DNA of 40,473 nucleotides, taken from Pseudoflavonifractor sp. GTDB lineage: Bacteria > Bacteroidota > Bacteroidia > Bacteroidales > Muribaculaceae. The stretch is taken from contig JAMPAQ010000002.1 of NCBI GenBank assembly GCA_023667145.1, forward strand, positions 1 through 40,473, in the 5' to 3' direction. The translations under genes were made by a program, and so were the position numbers. This document shows, piece after piece, positions 1-11,563 of this stretch. Numbering within the stretch: position 1 is the stretch's first letter; every line of letters begins with the position of its first letter. The notes below the pieces were generated by a model. That model had not been told where the DNA came from. It did no database searches and saw only the letters and a program-made list of their open reading frames with translations.

Positions 1-3000
1 TTACCGGCACGCCGATTACCGGCGTGCTGAGCACCTCGCCGATGGCACCTGTGCCGTTGGCTTCCGGCACAAATACTTTGTAGTAATCAAGATTATCAAC
101 AGGTTGCAGATAACTGCGTTTTATCCAGCGTTCGGTCCTTTTCCCCTTTATCAAACCAAAAATCTTCACATAATCCGATACGCTGCCATCTACTGTATCT
201 GTGAATATTTCCGAAAGGTTTTCAAAAGAGTTTGAAGTAATTTTTGCAGCAGTTCCTTTCCCTTGCACTACTTCTATACGTGGACATTCTGCAAAAGCTA
301 ATTCGGAGAATTTATAGATGCCTTGAGAAGAAACCCCTTCGGCAAATTTTCCTGAAACGAAAGAATGGTGGGCATGAACCTTGTGCATGATATTCTTAAG
401 CTCAGGATATTCTGAAAAGAATCCTATAGAACCATACTCTTTTTTGGCATCGCGATACATTATCGCTACACCGCCTTTAATGTCAACTGTCGGAAAAACA
501 TCAGCCGACTTCTGGAAATAATCGACAACTTTAATGTGCGAGTCTGAAAGAATACGCTCCATCCACTCCATAGGTGTTTGACCTGCCTTAAATAGAAATC
601 GCCCGGGGGTGATAAGGGTTACCTTATCTGAAAGTTTGAAAGCCATATCATAGAAATGGTGATATATTGGAGCTTTTCTTGTACTTTCACCTTCTTCTTG
701 ATACGGTGGGTTGCCGACTATTGCGTTTATTTTCACGTTCTTTCCTACTAAGTCTCCGACTTTCTTGATGAAAAGTTCGGGTTGGTTCTTGATTTTGTTG
801 ATAAGGTCATCGGGTGCCCACATGTTGGTCTTGCCTTTGCAGAAGCCGAGGAGGGTACGCCGGGTAATGGCTTTCGCCATCGGGGTCTTGCAGATGACGA
901 AGATGTTTTCTGCGACGGCAGCATCCCAAAGGGCTTGATGTTCTTCCAACGTCTCAGGCGAGAACATCGCGTTGCGCAAGCGTGAGCGGTAGATGTTGTA
1001 AGCGAGGTAGAGGGGATATAGACCCGACTTCGAGTTGATTTCGAGCAGATGGCTTTCAGGCGTGAAAACATCTGCCGTCACCGCACCACGGTCAACGAAG
1101 CGCGGGTCTTCGATGGGTTCGGAGAAGTCTTCGTTGAAGAAAGTGTAGCCACCGAGCGTGTCGCTCATGTGCATATTCACCACACGCCACGGAGTCAACA
1201 CGGTTTCCTTGTCGGGGTTGCGGAAAGTGGCGAAGATGGCTGCGATGCGCTCGATGCGTTCCTCAATGGAGAGTCGGTCGGCAGCGCGGGCCATTTGGCG
1301 TATGCGCTTGGCGGCAGCGGTGAAAATGTCGGTGTCGTAATATTTCTTGAACGCGTTGAAACGTTGCTTGCTTACGCCTTTGGGCATAAATTCCTCCCAC
1401 GACTGGGCATCAACCAACTGAGTGAAGTTGTCAATCGTCAGCTCCTTGTCCTCGTCCGTGATGTCCGCGCCATATATGAGCAAGGGCATACGTATTGAGA
1501 TGCCACGAAGAATTGAGATAGCGTCCTCCTTAACTTTCTTCTTTCTCTTCAATTCTTCAAGGCGAGCCTTTTCTTCCTCGGTCAGCTCGCGTTTCTTTTT
1601 CTTTTCGAGCTTTTCCTTTTCTTCGTATTCCTCATTGGTAAGACCTTGATCATTGACAGTAATGTCGTTGGTCTTGCCCATTGCCTTAGTCTGACCGATA
1701 ATGCCTTTCAACTCATCGAACTCTTTAATGTCAAGGTCGGTGAGTTTCATAAGCCGGTCATTGTAGAGGTAGCCATCTTCAAAACCGTTTTGAACCACAC
1801 GCTCAACGTAGACACGTTTGAGTTGCTGAAGCATGTGCTCGGTGTCGAGCTGCTTCATTTGGCTGCCCTCAATGGAGATTATCGGGCAGAAGTTAAGGAA
1901 CTCACCAAGTTGGCGACGCTCCGACTCACCCTGCTTACCGGCTTTGGTTGAGATTTTGGCGGTTTCGGCAAGCACTTTGAGAGTGCGGTCGGGAGCGAAG
2001 TCGAACACATAGCAATCTTCCTTGACGCGGCCATTGATGGTTGCCGGGGTCTGCACACGGAAGATTGTCTGCATATATGCCGAGGCGGCAGTGTTGAAGC
2101 TGCCCGACAGCATAAACACGCCCGTCCACGGCTTGACGCTAACACCGGTGGTCAATCGGCCACAAGAGAGCGTGATAGTGCGTGTCTTGTCGGGGTCGGG
2201 ACCGATGGCCTTGTTGACTTTTTCGAGAGCTTCTTCATTGGCTTTGGCATCATCATCGTTGGTGGACACTCCGGGGAGCGTCCCCACACTGTCGCCGTCA
2301 CCGGCCACGTTGACAATCTCAAACATGCTGAAAACCGGGTGGCTTTTGAGCATGGCCGAAAGAGCCTTTGCCGACTTGACGCCCGGCACCATCCAAAGAG
2401 TGTGACGGAATATGTCGCGGTAACGTTTGTTGGCAAAGGGATACATGCTCTGCTCGTCAGTCTTGGTGAGCAGATTGAGGAAATTTTCAACATGCTTTTC
2501 ATGCACAAACGTAGGGATGCTCCCCGGAGCGTCCGCTTCGCGTGTGCGGAAAAATTCGCGGAAGTTGAAAGCGATATCCTCGTCGGCATAGTCGCCCATC
2601 AGTCGGCCGAGGTCATACGTGTATATGTTTAGGCGAGGCAGACTCGCGTAAGGGTTATGGTCGCCGGGATGGTCAATATCCCATTGCACTTTGGCGCGTT
2701 GCTCCATGACATAATCCCACGTGTATATCTCGCATTCGTTATAGTTGTCAAGCAGATTGAACGGAGTGCCGCTCAACTGGAGTACTTTGGTCGCGACGGC
2801 TGCACCATGGTGCAGCCCTACAAGGGCCTCTGTCACGGCACGACCGAGTTCGGTCTGCGTCCCCTCATGGGCCTCATCTACAATGATGAGATCCCAGGGG
2901 GTTGAGAAAATATCGTTGTTTTTGTCGAAGTTGCCGCCTACAAGCTCTGAGCCGCGCAAGTCTTGCATTGATGCAAAATAGACGTAGCTGTGCGTACCCT

Positions 3001-3778
3001 TTTTGGCGAGCCGTTCCATATTGGCGAGCGCCTCGCCATTGGTTTTCGAGCCATATAGAGCAGTGGGAACATCGTGGAAAATCTTTTGGAAGTCCTCATA
3101 CCATCCCGAATCGACCACAGGGCGGTGTGTGAGGATAAGGACGCGACGGAAAGGTGGAAGCGAGGCAAATTCAGAGTCGGTGTTTCTGCGCTTCACCACT
3201 TGGAGTGCAGAAAGCGTCTTGCCAAAGCGCATCTTGGCGTTCCAAAGCATTTTATTGCCTTTCTTGAATTGCTTCAGTGTTTTCTCAATGGCATCCGTCT
3301 GTTCAGGACGGAAGATAATTGGAGAAAACTCATCTGCGTCCTTATCAGAGGCATTAAGGCTCTTGCGCCCCTTTTTGACAGCGGCAATGGCATGAATGGC
3401 GGTGGCAAGGGAGCAAACAAACCACTCACTCGAACCGCTTACGCCTGGAAATTCTTTGCGTTTGATGCCACTGCGCAGCAGCACATCATGCACCTCTTTG
3501 TCATTAAAGCCGGAAAAGCGAAACTCGCCGTTATCGTCTTTGCGAGCGGTGATGGCTATTTCGGTATGCTTTAATTCGTATGCGATACCGGCAGTCTTTG
3601 TGTATTGGTCAATTCGAGCGCGGGCGGCCTTGTTAAGGACGGAGCAATTGGGCGAAAGTCCGAAGATGTTATCTGAATCAAAAGTCGCTTCGCCAATTTT
3701 TACGCAGTCGCGATGTGCTTCATCGTTGATGCGGAAAATATAAATCAGCTTAGGTTTCAGGGATGAGAAGTATTCCAT
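1..3778 (-). CDS. GIY-YIG-like / DEAH helicase / N6-adenine methyltransferase fusion (restriction-modification type), partial
   Basis: I read one open frame from the ATG at 3778 to the left edge (about 1259 codons, no stop seen), so the C-terminus lies outside the window. Residues 10-120 resemble a T5orf172/GIY-YIG nuclease: YIF near 13-15, VKIG at 26-29, an Arg in ARIDQY near 54 and SEWF at 117-120. An SF2 helicase follows: a degenerate Walker A (MRFGKT, about 183-188), DEAH about 301-304, LSGTPF as motif III, and a QTIFRV-like motif VI near 565. Then comes an adenine methyltransferase with FTP plus LLEINSKSGLYPLY near 905-925 and the catalytic NPPY near 1022; the last visible part probably begins target recognition. 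The order nuclease-helicase-methylase recalls type ISP/IIG single-chain enzymes, but those usually have other nuclease folds. It starts 6 bases after the upstream partner gene. Domain calls are by eye; nuclease activity is inference. Confidence 0.8.
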   Translation of the reverse strand, partial: MEYFSSLKPKLIYIFRINDEAHRDCVKIGEATFDSDNIFGLSPNCSVLNKAARARIDQYTKTAGIAYELKHTEIAITARKDDNGEFRFSGFNDKEVHDVLLRSGIKRKEFPGVSGSSEWFVCSLATAIHAIAAVKKGRKSLNASDKDADEFSPIIFRPEQTDAIEKTLKQFKKGNKMLWNAKMRFGKTLSALQVVKRRNTDSEFASLPPFRRVLILTHRPVVDSGWYEDFQKIFHDVPTALYGSKTNGEALANMERLAKKGTHSYVYFASMQDLRGSELVGGNFDKNNDIFSTPWDLIIVDEAHEGTQTELGRAVTEALVGLHHGAAVATKVLQLSGTPFNLLDNYNECEIYTWDYVMEQRAKVQWDIDHPGDHNPYASLPRLNIYTYDLGRLMGDYADEDIAFNFREFFRTREADAPGSIPTFVHEKHVENFLNLLTKTDEQSMYPFANKRYRDIFRHTLWMVPGVKSAKALSAMLKSHPVFSMFEIVNVAGDGDSVGTLPGVSTNDDDAKANEEALEKVNKAIGPDPDKTRTITLSCGRLTTGVSVKPWTGVFMLSGSFNTAASAYMQTIFRVQTPATINGRVKEDCYVFDFAPDRTLKVLAETAKISTKAGKQGESERRQLGEFLNFCPIISIEGSQMKQLDTEHMLQQLKRVYVERVVQNGFEDGYLYNDRLMKLTDLDIKEFDELKGIIGQTKAMGKTNDITVNDQGLTNEEYEEKEKLEKKKKRELTEEEKARLEELKRKKKVKEDAISILRGISIRMPLLIYGADITDEDKELTIDNFTQLVDAQSWEEFMPKGVSKQRFNAFKKYYDTDIFTAAAKRIRQMARAADRLSIEERIERIAAIFATFRNPDKETVLTPWRVVNMHMSDTLGGYTFFNEDFSEPIEDPRFVDRGAVTADVFTPESHLLEINSKSGLYPLYLAYNIYRSRLRNAMFSPETLEEHQALWDAAVAENIFVICKTPMAKAITRRTLLGFCKGKTNMWAPDDLINKIKNQPELFIKKVGDLVGKNVKINAIVGNPPYQEEGESTRKAPIYHHFYDMAFKLSDKVTLITPGRFLFKAGQTPMEWMERILSDSHIKVVDYFQKSADVFPTVDIKGGVAIMYRDAKKEYGSIGFFSEYPELKNIMHKVHAHHSFVSGKFAEGVSSQGIYKFSELAFAECPRIEVVQGKGTAAKITSNSFENLSEIFTDTVDGSVSDYVKIFGLIKGKRTERWIKRSYLQPVDNLDYYKVFVPEANGTGAIGEVLSTPVIGVPV

Positions 3779-3784
3779 GGCCGA

Positions 3785-4864
3785 TTATTTTAGGAGGTCA
3801 ATAAATCTGATTGGTTTCTTATGCTTGACCTGCGAGGATGTGACATCGTGGGGCCAATCCACAATTAAGGCGTATGTGCCGTTATGTTCGCGGATGTTGC
3901 CGCTCTTACAGCCGTTGCAATGGGAGATTGTCTCGGTTTTGCCGAAAAGGTCGGTAACGACTGAGCGACGTTCGCCACAAGTATTGGGGACAACCCCTTT
4001 GAGTCCATCCATCTGCCAAATGTTCCATGAGATTATGTAGGCAAGCCCGGCAAGGGATTGCTTCGGCAACTCACGGTTGAATTTTGCCCGGTAGTAATCA
4101 AGCATGGTAAAGAGAATATTCTCGCGGGCGAGAACGAGGTTGTCGCCCTGCCATTCGTAACCGTAGGTTGAACGGAGGGCGGCTTTGGCGGCAGCAAGCC
4201 ACTGGCCGGAGGTCTCGGTGTTTTCACCGACAACGCGAAGTTTGCGGTCGAGCAAACCGATTCGCATCTCGACAGGGAGCGGATAACCGGTTACGGTGTC
4301 GTAGCGGCTGACGAGATAGGGGGCTTCGCCGCAAGTGATTTCAAGACGGTTTTCAGTGACGTAGTCTTTCCATGTCCTGCCGTCGGGAAATTCAATTTTA
4401 CCCTCGGTCGGTTTCCATGTGTGGGAGCCGTCGGAGTTGTCTATTTCAGTACTGAATACATTCTCGCGACCGAACCAGGCGTTGTCAATGAGGTTGTTCT
4501 GTTTGTTGCAAATCCATGAAGGGGTGAATACCTCGGCCATCTCACGGCTGCGCTGCTGTTGTTGCTGACGCGACTTCAAGGAGCGGGGCACAATGACGTT
4601 ACCGTTTTCGCCTGTGATGGATTCGACTGTTATTTGGTCGGAGAACTGATAGCCACTACCCCTGTCGGCATAGTTATCCGTTGCCCAAAAGATGCTACCT
4701 TGCGTGGTGTGGTCTTTGAGCAACGCAGAGAGAAGTTCGGGCGAAAGTGCCAGAATGTCATCCTCCAATATGTCTATGGCGGCATAGTTGGGTTGCTCTT
4801 GTTTTTCAAGCCGGGGGGCTGTAATGGTAATTGATATTTTTGAAATATTCTCAGGCATGTACAA
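3785..4864 (-). CDS. Methyltransferase-like partner protein of the restriction locus (often named restriction endonuclease subunit M)
   Basis: This 359-residue protein immediately precedes the helicase-methylase gene, so the two are almost surely co-transcribed. It has an EVFTP motif at 111-115, like the FTP motif that precedes the SAM site of N6-adenine methylases, and an ITCGEAPYLVSRYD segment starting at 176 where motif I would be expected. No NPPY motif is visible, so it may be a helper, a split methylase part or a DNA-recognition subunit rather than an independent enzyme. Near the C-terminus CGERR (296) and HCNGC (315-319) could form a small zinc site. Residues 99-104 are a short polyglutamine run. 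The second Met (base 4858) is an alternative start, because the likely promoter puts the transcript start at about 4863. The function is inferred from motifs and neighbourhood only. Confidence 0.7.
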   Translation of the reverse strand: MYMPENISKISITITAPRLEKQEQPNYAAIDILEDDILALSPELLSALLKDHTTQGSIFWATDNYADRGSGYQFSDQITVESITGENGNVIVPRSLKSRQQQQQRSREMAEVFTPSWICNKQNNLIDNAWFGRENVFSTEIDNSDGSHTWKPTEGKIEFPDGRTWKDYVTENRLEITCGEAPYLVSRYDTVTGYPLPVEMRIGLLDRKLRVVGENTETSGQWLAAAKAALRSTYGYEWQGDNLVLARENILFTMLDYYRAKFNRELPKQSLAGLAYIISWNIWQMDGLKGVVPNTCGERRSVVTDLFGKTETISHCNGCKSGNIREHNGTYALIVDWPHDVTSSQVKHKKPIRFIDLLK

Positions 4865-4867
4865 TCA

Positions 4868-4898
4868 CAAAATTGCAAAATTTTCGGGACATGGCAAA
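4868..4898 (-). promoter_or_regulatory. Probable Bacteroidetes promoter of the restriction locus
   Basis: On the minus strand TTTG (4895-4898) is followed after 19 bases by CAATTTTG (4868-4875), one mismatch from the TAnnTTTG -7 box. The predicted transcript start is within a few bases of the first ATG, implying an almost leaderless message or use of the ATG at 4858. Confidence 0.35.
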
Positions 4899-4980
4899 GG
4901 TTTGTGTTGTACAACATGCCCCATGCTATGGAATTTGAGGTGGCCGCGATGGAGTAGGATGCTCTGAGGGGATAAGACAG

Positions 4981-5012
4981 CATCGGCTGCTCCTGGGATG
5001 GGGCAGCCGATG
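4981..5012 (-). terminator. Hairpin terminator after mutB
   Basis: CATCGGCTGC (4981-4990) and GCAGCCGATG (5003-5012) form a perfect 10-bp stem, extendable by three pairs (one G-T) into the 12-base loop. It lies 34 bases past the mutB stop. The bases after it on the minus strand (CTGTCTTATCC) are only moderately T-rich. Confidence 0.6.
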
Positions 5013-5045
5013 ATGGTTGGGAATGAGTTGTTTGATGGCGAACTG

Positions 5046-7178
<2,133 letters not shown>

Positions 7179-7189
7179 TGTGTTACGGA

Positions 7190-9049
7190 TTATTTAAGAA
7201 GTTTGGCGTTGAATGCCTGAAGTGTCTCAAGCACGTTGCTGCGCACGTGGATAAAATTTTGGATACCGGCGGCTTTCAGGTCGTCAGTGCAAGCGGGGGC
7301 ACCGGCCACTACAAACTCGGCGCGTCCGTCAAGGAGCTTGAATGCCTCGGGTGCGAGTGTGGCATACTCGTCGTCGCTTGAGCAGAGCACAACGATGTCG
7401 GCCTGTTTCTCCATGGCGGCATTGATGCCATCCTCAACCGTGTTGAATCCTAAATTGTCGATAATCTCATAACCGGCACATCCGAAGAAGTTGGCCGAGA
7501 ACTGTGAGCGGGCGAGACGCATGGCGAGGTTGCCGATGGTGAGCATGAACACCTTGGGGCGGTTGGCCGCGTGCTCGGTGGCAAGACGCAATGCCTCAAA
7601 GTCGCTTGCGGCACGCTTGCGTGAGAGACCCTTGCTGCTGTCGCCCTCGTCGCCGTGATTGCATCCGCATGAGCAATCGCCATCCTTCTCTATCTTGTCG
7701 GCGGCCATCTCGTTGAAGTTGGGGAACTGGTTGGTGCCCAACAGGCTCTCCTTGCGGCGGGCGACATCGGCGTGACGTTTCTCAGCCGAGGCGTTGACAG
7801 CGGCCTGTACGGCTCCGTTGTTGACCTGCGCGAGAAAACCACCCTTATCCTCAACTTCGAGGAAGAGTTTCCATGCTTCCTTGGCTATTGATGCGGTGAG
7901 CGTCTCGACATAGTAGCTGCCACCGGCGGGGTCGACGACCTTGTCGAGGTGGCTCTCCTCCTTGAGGAGGAACTGCTGGTTGCGGGCGATACGCTCCGAG
8001 AAAGCGTCAGGTGTCTTGTAGGGGGTGTCAAACGGGGTGACTGTGATTGAGTCAACACCGGCAAGCGCTGCCGACATCGCCTCGGTCTGTGAGCGCAGCA
8101 GGTTGACGTGGGCATCGTAGATGGTCTGGTTGAACTCCGATGTCACGGCGTGGGTGGCCATCTTGCAAGCGTCGGTCGATGCGGGCTTGTATTGCTCGAC
8201 AATCTGAGCCCACAACATGCGGGCGGCGCGGAACTTGGCAAGCTCCATGAAATAGTTTGACGACACGCCCATGTTAAACTTCACGCGGTTGGCTACGTCA
8301 TCGACCTTGAGGCCCTTGTCGGTGAGCAGTGTCAGCCACTCGGCGCCCCACGCGAGGGCATATCCGAGTTCCTGGGTGATGTAGGCCCCGGCATTGCTCA
8401 GCATCACTGAGTCAACGGCAAGCACTCGCAGTCCGGGGACATCCTTTACTGTCTCGACCATCTCGACGGCCAGGGCGGCGATGTCGCCGGGAAATTCGGT
8501 ACCGTGCTTGAGCGCACGTTTGAACGGATTGAAGTCGATAGAGCCACGGAACGTGCTTGTGGCCCCGGCTTTCTTGATATATTCGACAAGCACATGAGCC
8601 AGCTCGACCGAGTGACGCGGACATGTCTTGAAGTTGAGTTCTACTGCGGTGATGTCTATGCCGGCAAGCAATGTGGCGATGGCCTCGGGGGTCACGTCAT
8701 CCTTTGCCAGCGAGAATCCGAGTGAGTTTACGCCCTTGCCGAGTACCTCGATGGCCTTGGCATTGGCCTCAGCCGGGGTTGCGGCGATGATTTCCTGACG
8801 GGTAAGCCACTCGTTGTCAGTGCGTGTGCCGCGTACAAAGGGATATTCACCCGGGAGCGAGTCGGTTGTCTTGAGGTCGGCGATATCCTCGGCGCGATAC
8901 ATCGGCTGGACATTGAAACCCTCGTTTGTCCTCCAGACCAACTTCTTCTCAAAGGGGACACCTTTCAGGTCGGTGTCGACCTTTGCCCTCCACTCCTCGG
9001 TGGTTACGGCTGGAAATTGGTCGAACAATTTTTCTTTTTTTTCTGCCAT
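7190..9049 (-). CDS. mutA: Methylmalonyl-CoA mutase small subunit
   Basis: Non-catalytic partner of MutB in the heterodimeric mutase. The 619 residues cover a mutase-type barrel (for example [10 protein letters not shown] near 168-176 and [12 protein letters not shown] at 371-382) and a degenerate C-terminal cobalamin-like domain (about 490-619) that lacks the DxHxxG cobalamin ligand motif, as expected for this subunit. The linker between the domains carries an unusual cluster, C459-S-C-G-C463-N-H465, within a charged segment that could bind a metal. The gene is first in the mutAB operon and is preceded by a leader of about 120 bases with two hairpins and a good Bacteroidetes promoter. Confidence 0.96.
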   Translation of the reverse strand: MAEKKEKLFDQFPAVTTEEWRAKVDTDLKGVPFEKKLVWRTNEGFNVQPMYRAEDIADLKTTDSLPGEYPFVRGTRTDNEWLTRQEIIAATPAEANAKAIEVLGKGVNSLGFSLAKDDVTPEAIATLLAGIDITAVELNFKTCPRHSVELAHVLVEYIKKAGATSTFRGSIDFNPFKRALKHGTEFPGDIAALAVEMVETVKDVPGLRVLAVDSVMLSNAGAYITQELGYALAWGAEWLTLLTDKGLKVDDVANRVKFNMGVSSNYFMELAKFRAARMLWAQIVEQYKPASTDACKMATHAVTSEFNQTIYDAHVNLLRSQTEAMSAALAGVDSITVTPFDTPYKTPDAFSERIARNQQFLLKEESHLDKVVDPAGGSYYVETLTASIAKEAWKLFLEVEDKGGFLAQVNNGAVQAAVNASAEKRHADVARRKESLLGTNQFPNFNEMAADKIEKDGDCSCGCNHGDEGDSSKGLSRKRAASDFEALRLATEHAANRPKVFMLTIGNLAMRLARSQFSANFFGCAGYEIIDNLGFNTVEDGINAAMEKQADIVVLCSSDDEYATLAPEAFKLLDGRAEFVVAGAPACTDDLKAAGIQNFIHVRSNVLETLQAFNAKLLK

Positions 9050-9095
9050 GATTGGTACTAAAAATTATAGTTTTAATAAATTTCTCCGTATGGTC

Positions 9096-9156
9096 GTCCC
9101 GAGCCGGGACTGTGCCATGGTACCTGTGGCGGCTGTGCGCTGACACACACCGCCAC
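9096..9156 (-). promoter_or_regulatory. Structured 5' leader of mutAB (two hairpins)
   Basis: Between the promoter and mutA the leader can form a stem of GTGGCGG (9126-9132) with CCGCCAC (9150-9156), continued by TGTG/CACA (9134-9137 with 9144-9147), and a second stem GTCCCG (9096-9101) with CGGGAC (9105-9110). The leader is too short, and lacks the standard B12-box, for a classical cobalamin riboswitch. The function is unknown; it could be translational control, a protein site or simple mRNA stabilisation. Confidence 0.4.
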
Positions 9157-9174
9157 CATAATCAGTTAACTACG

Positions 9175-9205
9175 CAAAATTACAAATAATCGCGTAATAA
9201 ACAAT
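9175..9205 (-). promoter_or_regulatory. Promoter of mutAB
   Basis: The minus strand has TAATTTTG (9175-9182), a perfect TAnnTTTG -7 box, with ATTG (9202-9205) 19 bases upstream in place of TTTG. Predicted transcription starts near 9170, giving a leader of about 120 bases. The -33 element lies just before the stop of the upstream phosphatase gene. Confidence 0.6.
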
Positions 9206-9208
9206 ATC

Positions 9209-10033
9209 CTACCCGCTAATTTTAGTGGATGAGCGCAGGAAGTCGAAGCCCGTTGAGCGTGAGGCATCGACGAGCGCCGGATAGTGGGTGTCGGAGTTGA
9301 CAATGATGGTCACCCCGGCGCCAAGCAGCCGTGTCAGGTAACGTGGCGAGGGGAACACACGGCGATGGTCGGCCCATGCCTTGGTGTTTAGCTCGACTGT
9401 CAGCCCCGAGTCGATGATCATGTCGATGACCTCCTCGACAAGCCCGCGATACCAGCCTGTCTCCTCTATACCCTCGCAATAGTGGGAGGCGTTATGTCCT
9501 ATCTTGTCAAAATGACCGATTACGTCAAAACGACCGGCCTGTATCATCTCGCGGGTCTGACGGTAGAATGTCTCGACGACGTACCTTATGTCGCCATGGA
9601 AGTGTTCTGCCATCTTGCGTCTGAACGATTCAAACCGCCCGTCGACATCCACCATCGCCCCGTCTTGTGACGGGATGAAGTGCACCGAGCCGATGCGATA
9701 GTCGAGCGGCAGGGTGTCAAAGTAGGGGTGGGCCGGTCCCCATGTGGGGCCGAGGTAGTCAATCTCCATCGAGGTGTATATCCTCATCTTCCCTGCGTAG
9801 AGCGACCGCAGCCGTCGCGCCTCATCGATGAACTCGCCTACACGGTCGAGACTCATGTTGCATGGCGAGGGGATGGGTATGGGGCTGTGGGGCGAGAATC
9901 CATAGTGGGTCATCCCCACTGAGGCCGCTGCGGCGGCCATGTCCTCCATCGGGGCATGGCCGTCGCAAAACTGCGTGTGGGAGTGAAAGTTATATCGGTC
10001 GGTGTCTTCGGTAACAGATAGAAAGTCAAACAT
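9209..10033 (-). CDS. PHP-domain phosphatase, histidinol-phosphatase (HisK) type
   Basis: A 274-residue soluble protein of the PHP metal-dependent phosphoesterase superfamily. The metal-binding motifs appear in order: HSHTQFCDGH near 17-26, PHSP near 48, MEIDY near 88, SVHF near 115, GHFDKIGH near 173 and NSDTH near 249. The closest named activity is hydrolysis of L-histidinol phosphate. The gene is not next to other his genes, so another small phosphorylated substrate is possible. It is the last gene of the probable operon with the CstA-like carrier, 44 bases upstream. Confidence 0.85.
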   Translation of the reverse strand: MFDFLSVTEDTDRYNFHSHTQFCDGHAPMEDMAAAAASVGMTHYGFSPHSPIPIPSPCNMSLDRVGEFIDEARRLRSLYAGKMRIYTSMEIDYLGPTWGPAHPYFDTLPLDYRIGSVHFIPSQDGAMVDVDGRFESFRRKMAEHFHGDIRYVVETFYRQTREMIQAGRFDVIGHFDKIGHNASHYCEGIEETGWYRGLVEEVIDMIIDSGLTVELNTKAWADHRRVFPSPRYLTRLLGAGVTIIVNSDTHYPALVDASRSTGFDFLRSSTKISG

Positions 10034-10077
10034 GGCGGTAGGTTTGTGTAAATGTTTCTCTTGTCAGGGCGCGGTGG

Positions 10078-11529
10078 TCAGATGTCGGTGGCCACGCGGC
10101 TGCGCAGCTGCATGGCAAACCTCACGAACAATCCACACAGGCACATGGCAATCAACAGTCCGCATCCGATGGCGAATGTGTAGCCGAGGCCGAGTCCCTC
10201 GGGTCTCGGGGCATACAGTATGTAGCTCGTGCATACCACGGTCATGAACAGGGCCGGAAGCAGTGTCACTATATAAGGCCGTCCATTACGGGCGAGATAG
10301 ACGGTGATGGCCCACAGTGTGAACACCGACAGCATCTGATTGCACCATGCGAAGTAGCGCCACAGCGTGTTGAAGTCAATCATCATGACGAGGAATGTCG
10401 CGATAAATATCGGTATCGAGACGAGCAACCGGCGGGCAATCGCTGTCTGCTTGATATGGAGGAAGTCGGCTGCTATGAGTCGGGCGCTGCGCAGTGCGGT
10501 GTCGCCGGTGGTGATAGGCGCGGCGATGACTCCGAGCATTGTCAGCACGCCGCCGAATATGCCGAGCCATCCAAGCGATATTGAGTGCACGAGTCCGGCG
10601 GCACCTCCGTTGGCGGGATCGGACATGAAAGTGGCCAGCCCCTCGTATCCCCTGGTAAAGGTGATGGCGGCAGCGGCCCAAATCAGGGCGACAAGCCCCT
10701 CACACACCATCGCGCCGTAGAATATGGGCCGTGCATACCTCTCATTGGTCATGCACCGTGCCATCATCGGGCTTTGGGTGGCGTGAAAGCCTGATATGGC
10801 ACCGCAGGCTATTGACACGAACATCATCGGGAATATCGGGGCGCTGTCGGATGACGGGTGGCGGTTGTATAGCCCCGCCGAGAAGTCGGCCGGAATGGTC
10901 ACGTCGCCAAAAAACAGCACGCACATTATGCCTGCGGCCATGAAAAGGAGCGCGAAGCCGAAGATGGGATAGAGGTTGCCTATCAGTTTGTCGATGGGGA
11001 GCACCGTGGCGAGCATGTAGTACAGGAATATGATGCCAATCCAGAATGTCGTGTTTAGCGACTCGGGTGTCATTGAGGCTATGAGTCCGGCGGGGGTCAT
11101 CACGAAGACTGCCCCGACGAGTACCATGAGCAGCAGCGAGAAACCGCGCATCACTTGCTTGACTGACGTGCCAAGCTGCTCGCCGACGATCTCAGGCAGC
11201 GACGCCCCATCGCGGCGTATGGAGATGACACCACTCAGGAAGTCATGGACGGCTCCTCCAAATATGGTGCCGAGAACAATCCACAGGAATGCCGCCGGGC
11301 CAAACATTATGCCCATGATGGCTCCGAATATAGGGCCGAGTCCGGCGATATTGAGAAACTGTATCAGGAATATCTTCCACGGCGGGAGGGGCATGTAGTC
11401 CACATTGTCGCGGAGTGTGTAAGCGGGCATCTTGCGGTTGGGGTCAATGCCTATGACCCTCTCCATCAGCAGTCCGTATATGAAGTATCCGCCGATGAGT
11501 ACGGCGAGGGATATTATAAATGCGGTCAT
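10078..11529 (-). CDS. cstA: CstA-family carbon starvation / peptide-pyruvate transporter
   Basis: A polytopic inner-membrane protein of 483 residues. The N-terminal part is typical of CstA: GIDPNRKMPAY, then LIQFLNIAGLGPIFGAIMG and VHDFLSGVISIRRDGASLPE, with GAISGFHATQSPMMARC and GDTALRSARL further on. CstA proteins take up peptides or pyruvate when carbon is limiting. This version is clearly shorter than the roughly 700-residue Escherichia coli protein but keeps the core motifs, and short forms are common in anaerobes. It lies 34 bases after floA. The substrate cannot be decided from sequence. Confidence 0.93.
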   Translation of the reverse strand: MTAFIISLAVLIGGYFIYGLLMERVIGIDPNRKMPAYTLRDNVDYMPLPPWKIFLIQFLNIAGLGPIFGAIMGIMFGPAAFLWIVLGTIFGGAVHDFLSGVISIRRDGASLPEIVGEQLGTSVKQVMRGFSLLLMVLVGAVFVMTPAGLIASMTPESLNTTFWIGIIFLYYMLATVLPIDKLIGNLYPIFGFALLFMAAGIMCVLFFGDVTIPADFSAGLYNRHPSSDSAPIFPMMFVSIACGAISGFHATQSPMMARCMTNERYARPIFYGAMVCEGLVALIWAAAAITFTRGYEGLATFMSDPANGGAAGLVHSISLGWLGIFGGVLTMLGVIAAPITTGDTALRSARLIAADFLHIKQTAIARRLLVSIPIFIATFLVMMIDFNTLWRYFAWCNQMLSVFTLWAITVYLARNGRPYIVTLLPALFMTVVCTSYILYAPRPEGLGLGYTFAIGCGLLIAMCLCGLFVRFAMQLRSRVATDI

Positions 11530-11563
11530 GGTTGGTTGTCGTGGTCTTTTGCGTGTGCGATAG

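Noticed and set aside
1..4864. Classical type I or type III restriction system
   Set aside because: No separate HsdS/HsdR or Mod/Res genes are visible; helicase and methylase are on one chain with a GIY-YIG-like head.
9050..9175. Cobalamin riboswitch in front of mutAB
   Set aside because: The leader is only about 120 bases and lacks the GCCACTG B12-box; a GCCACAG-like string was seen but the surrounding helices do not fit.
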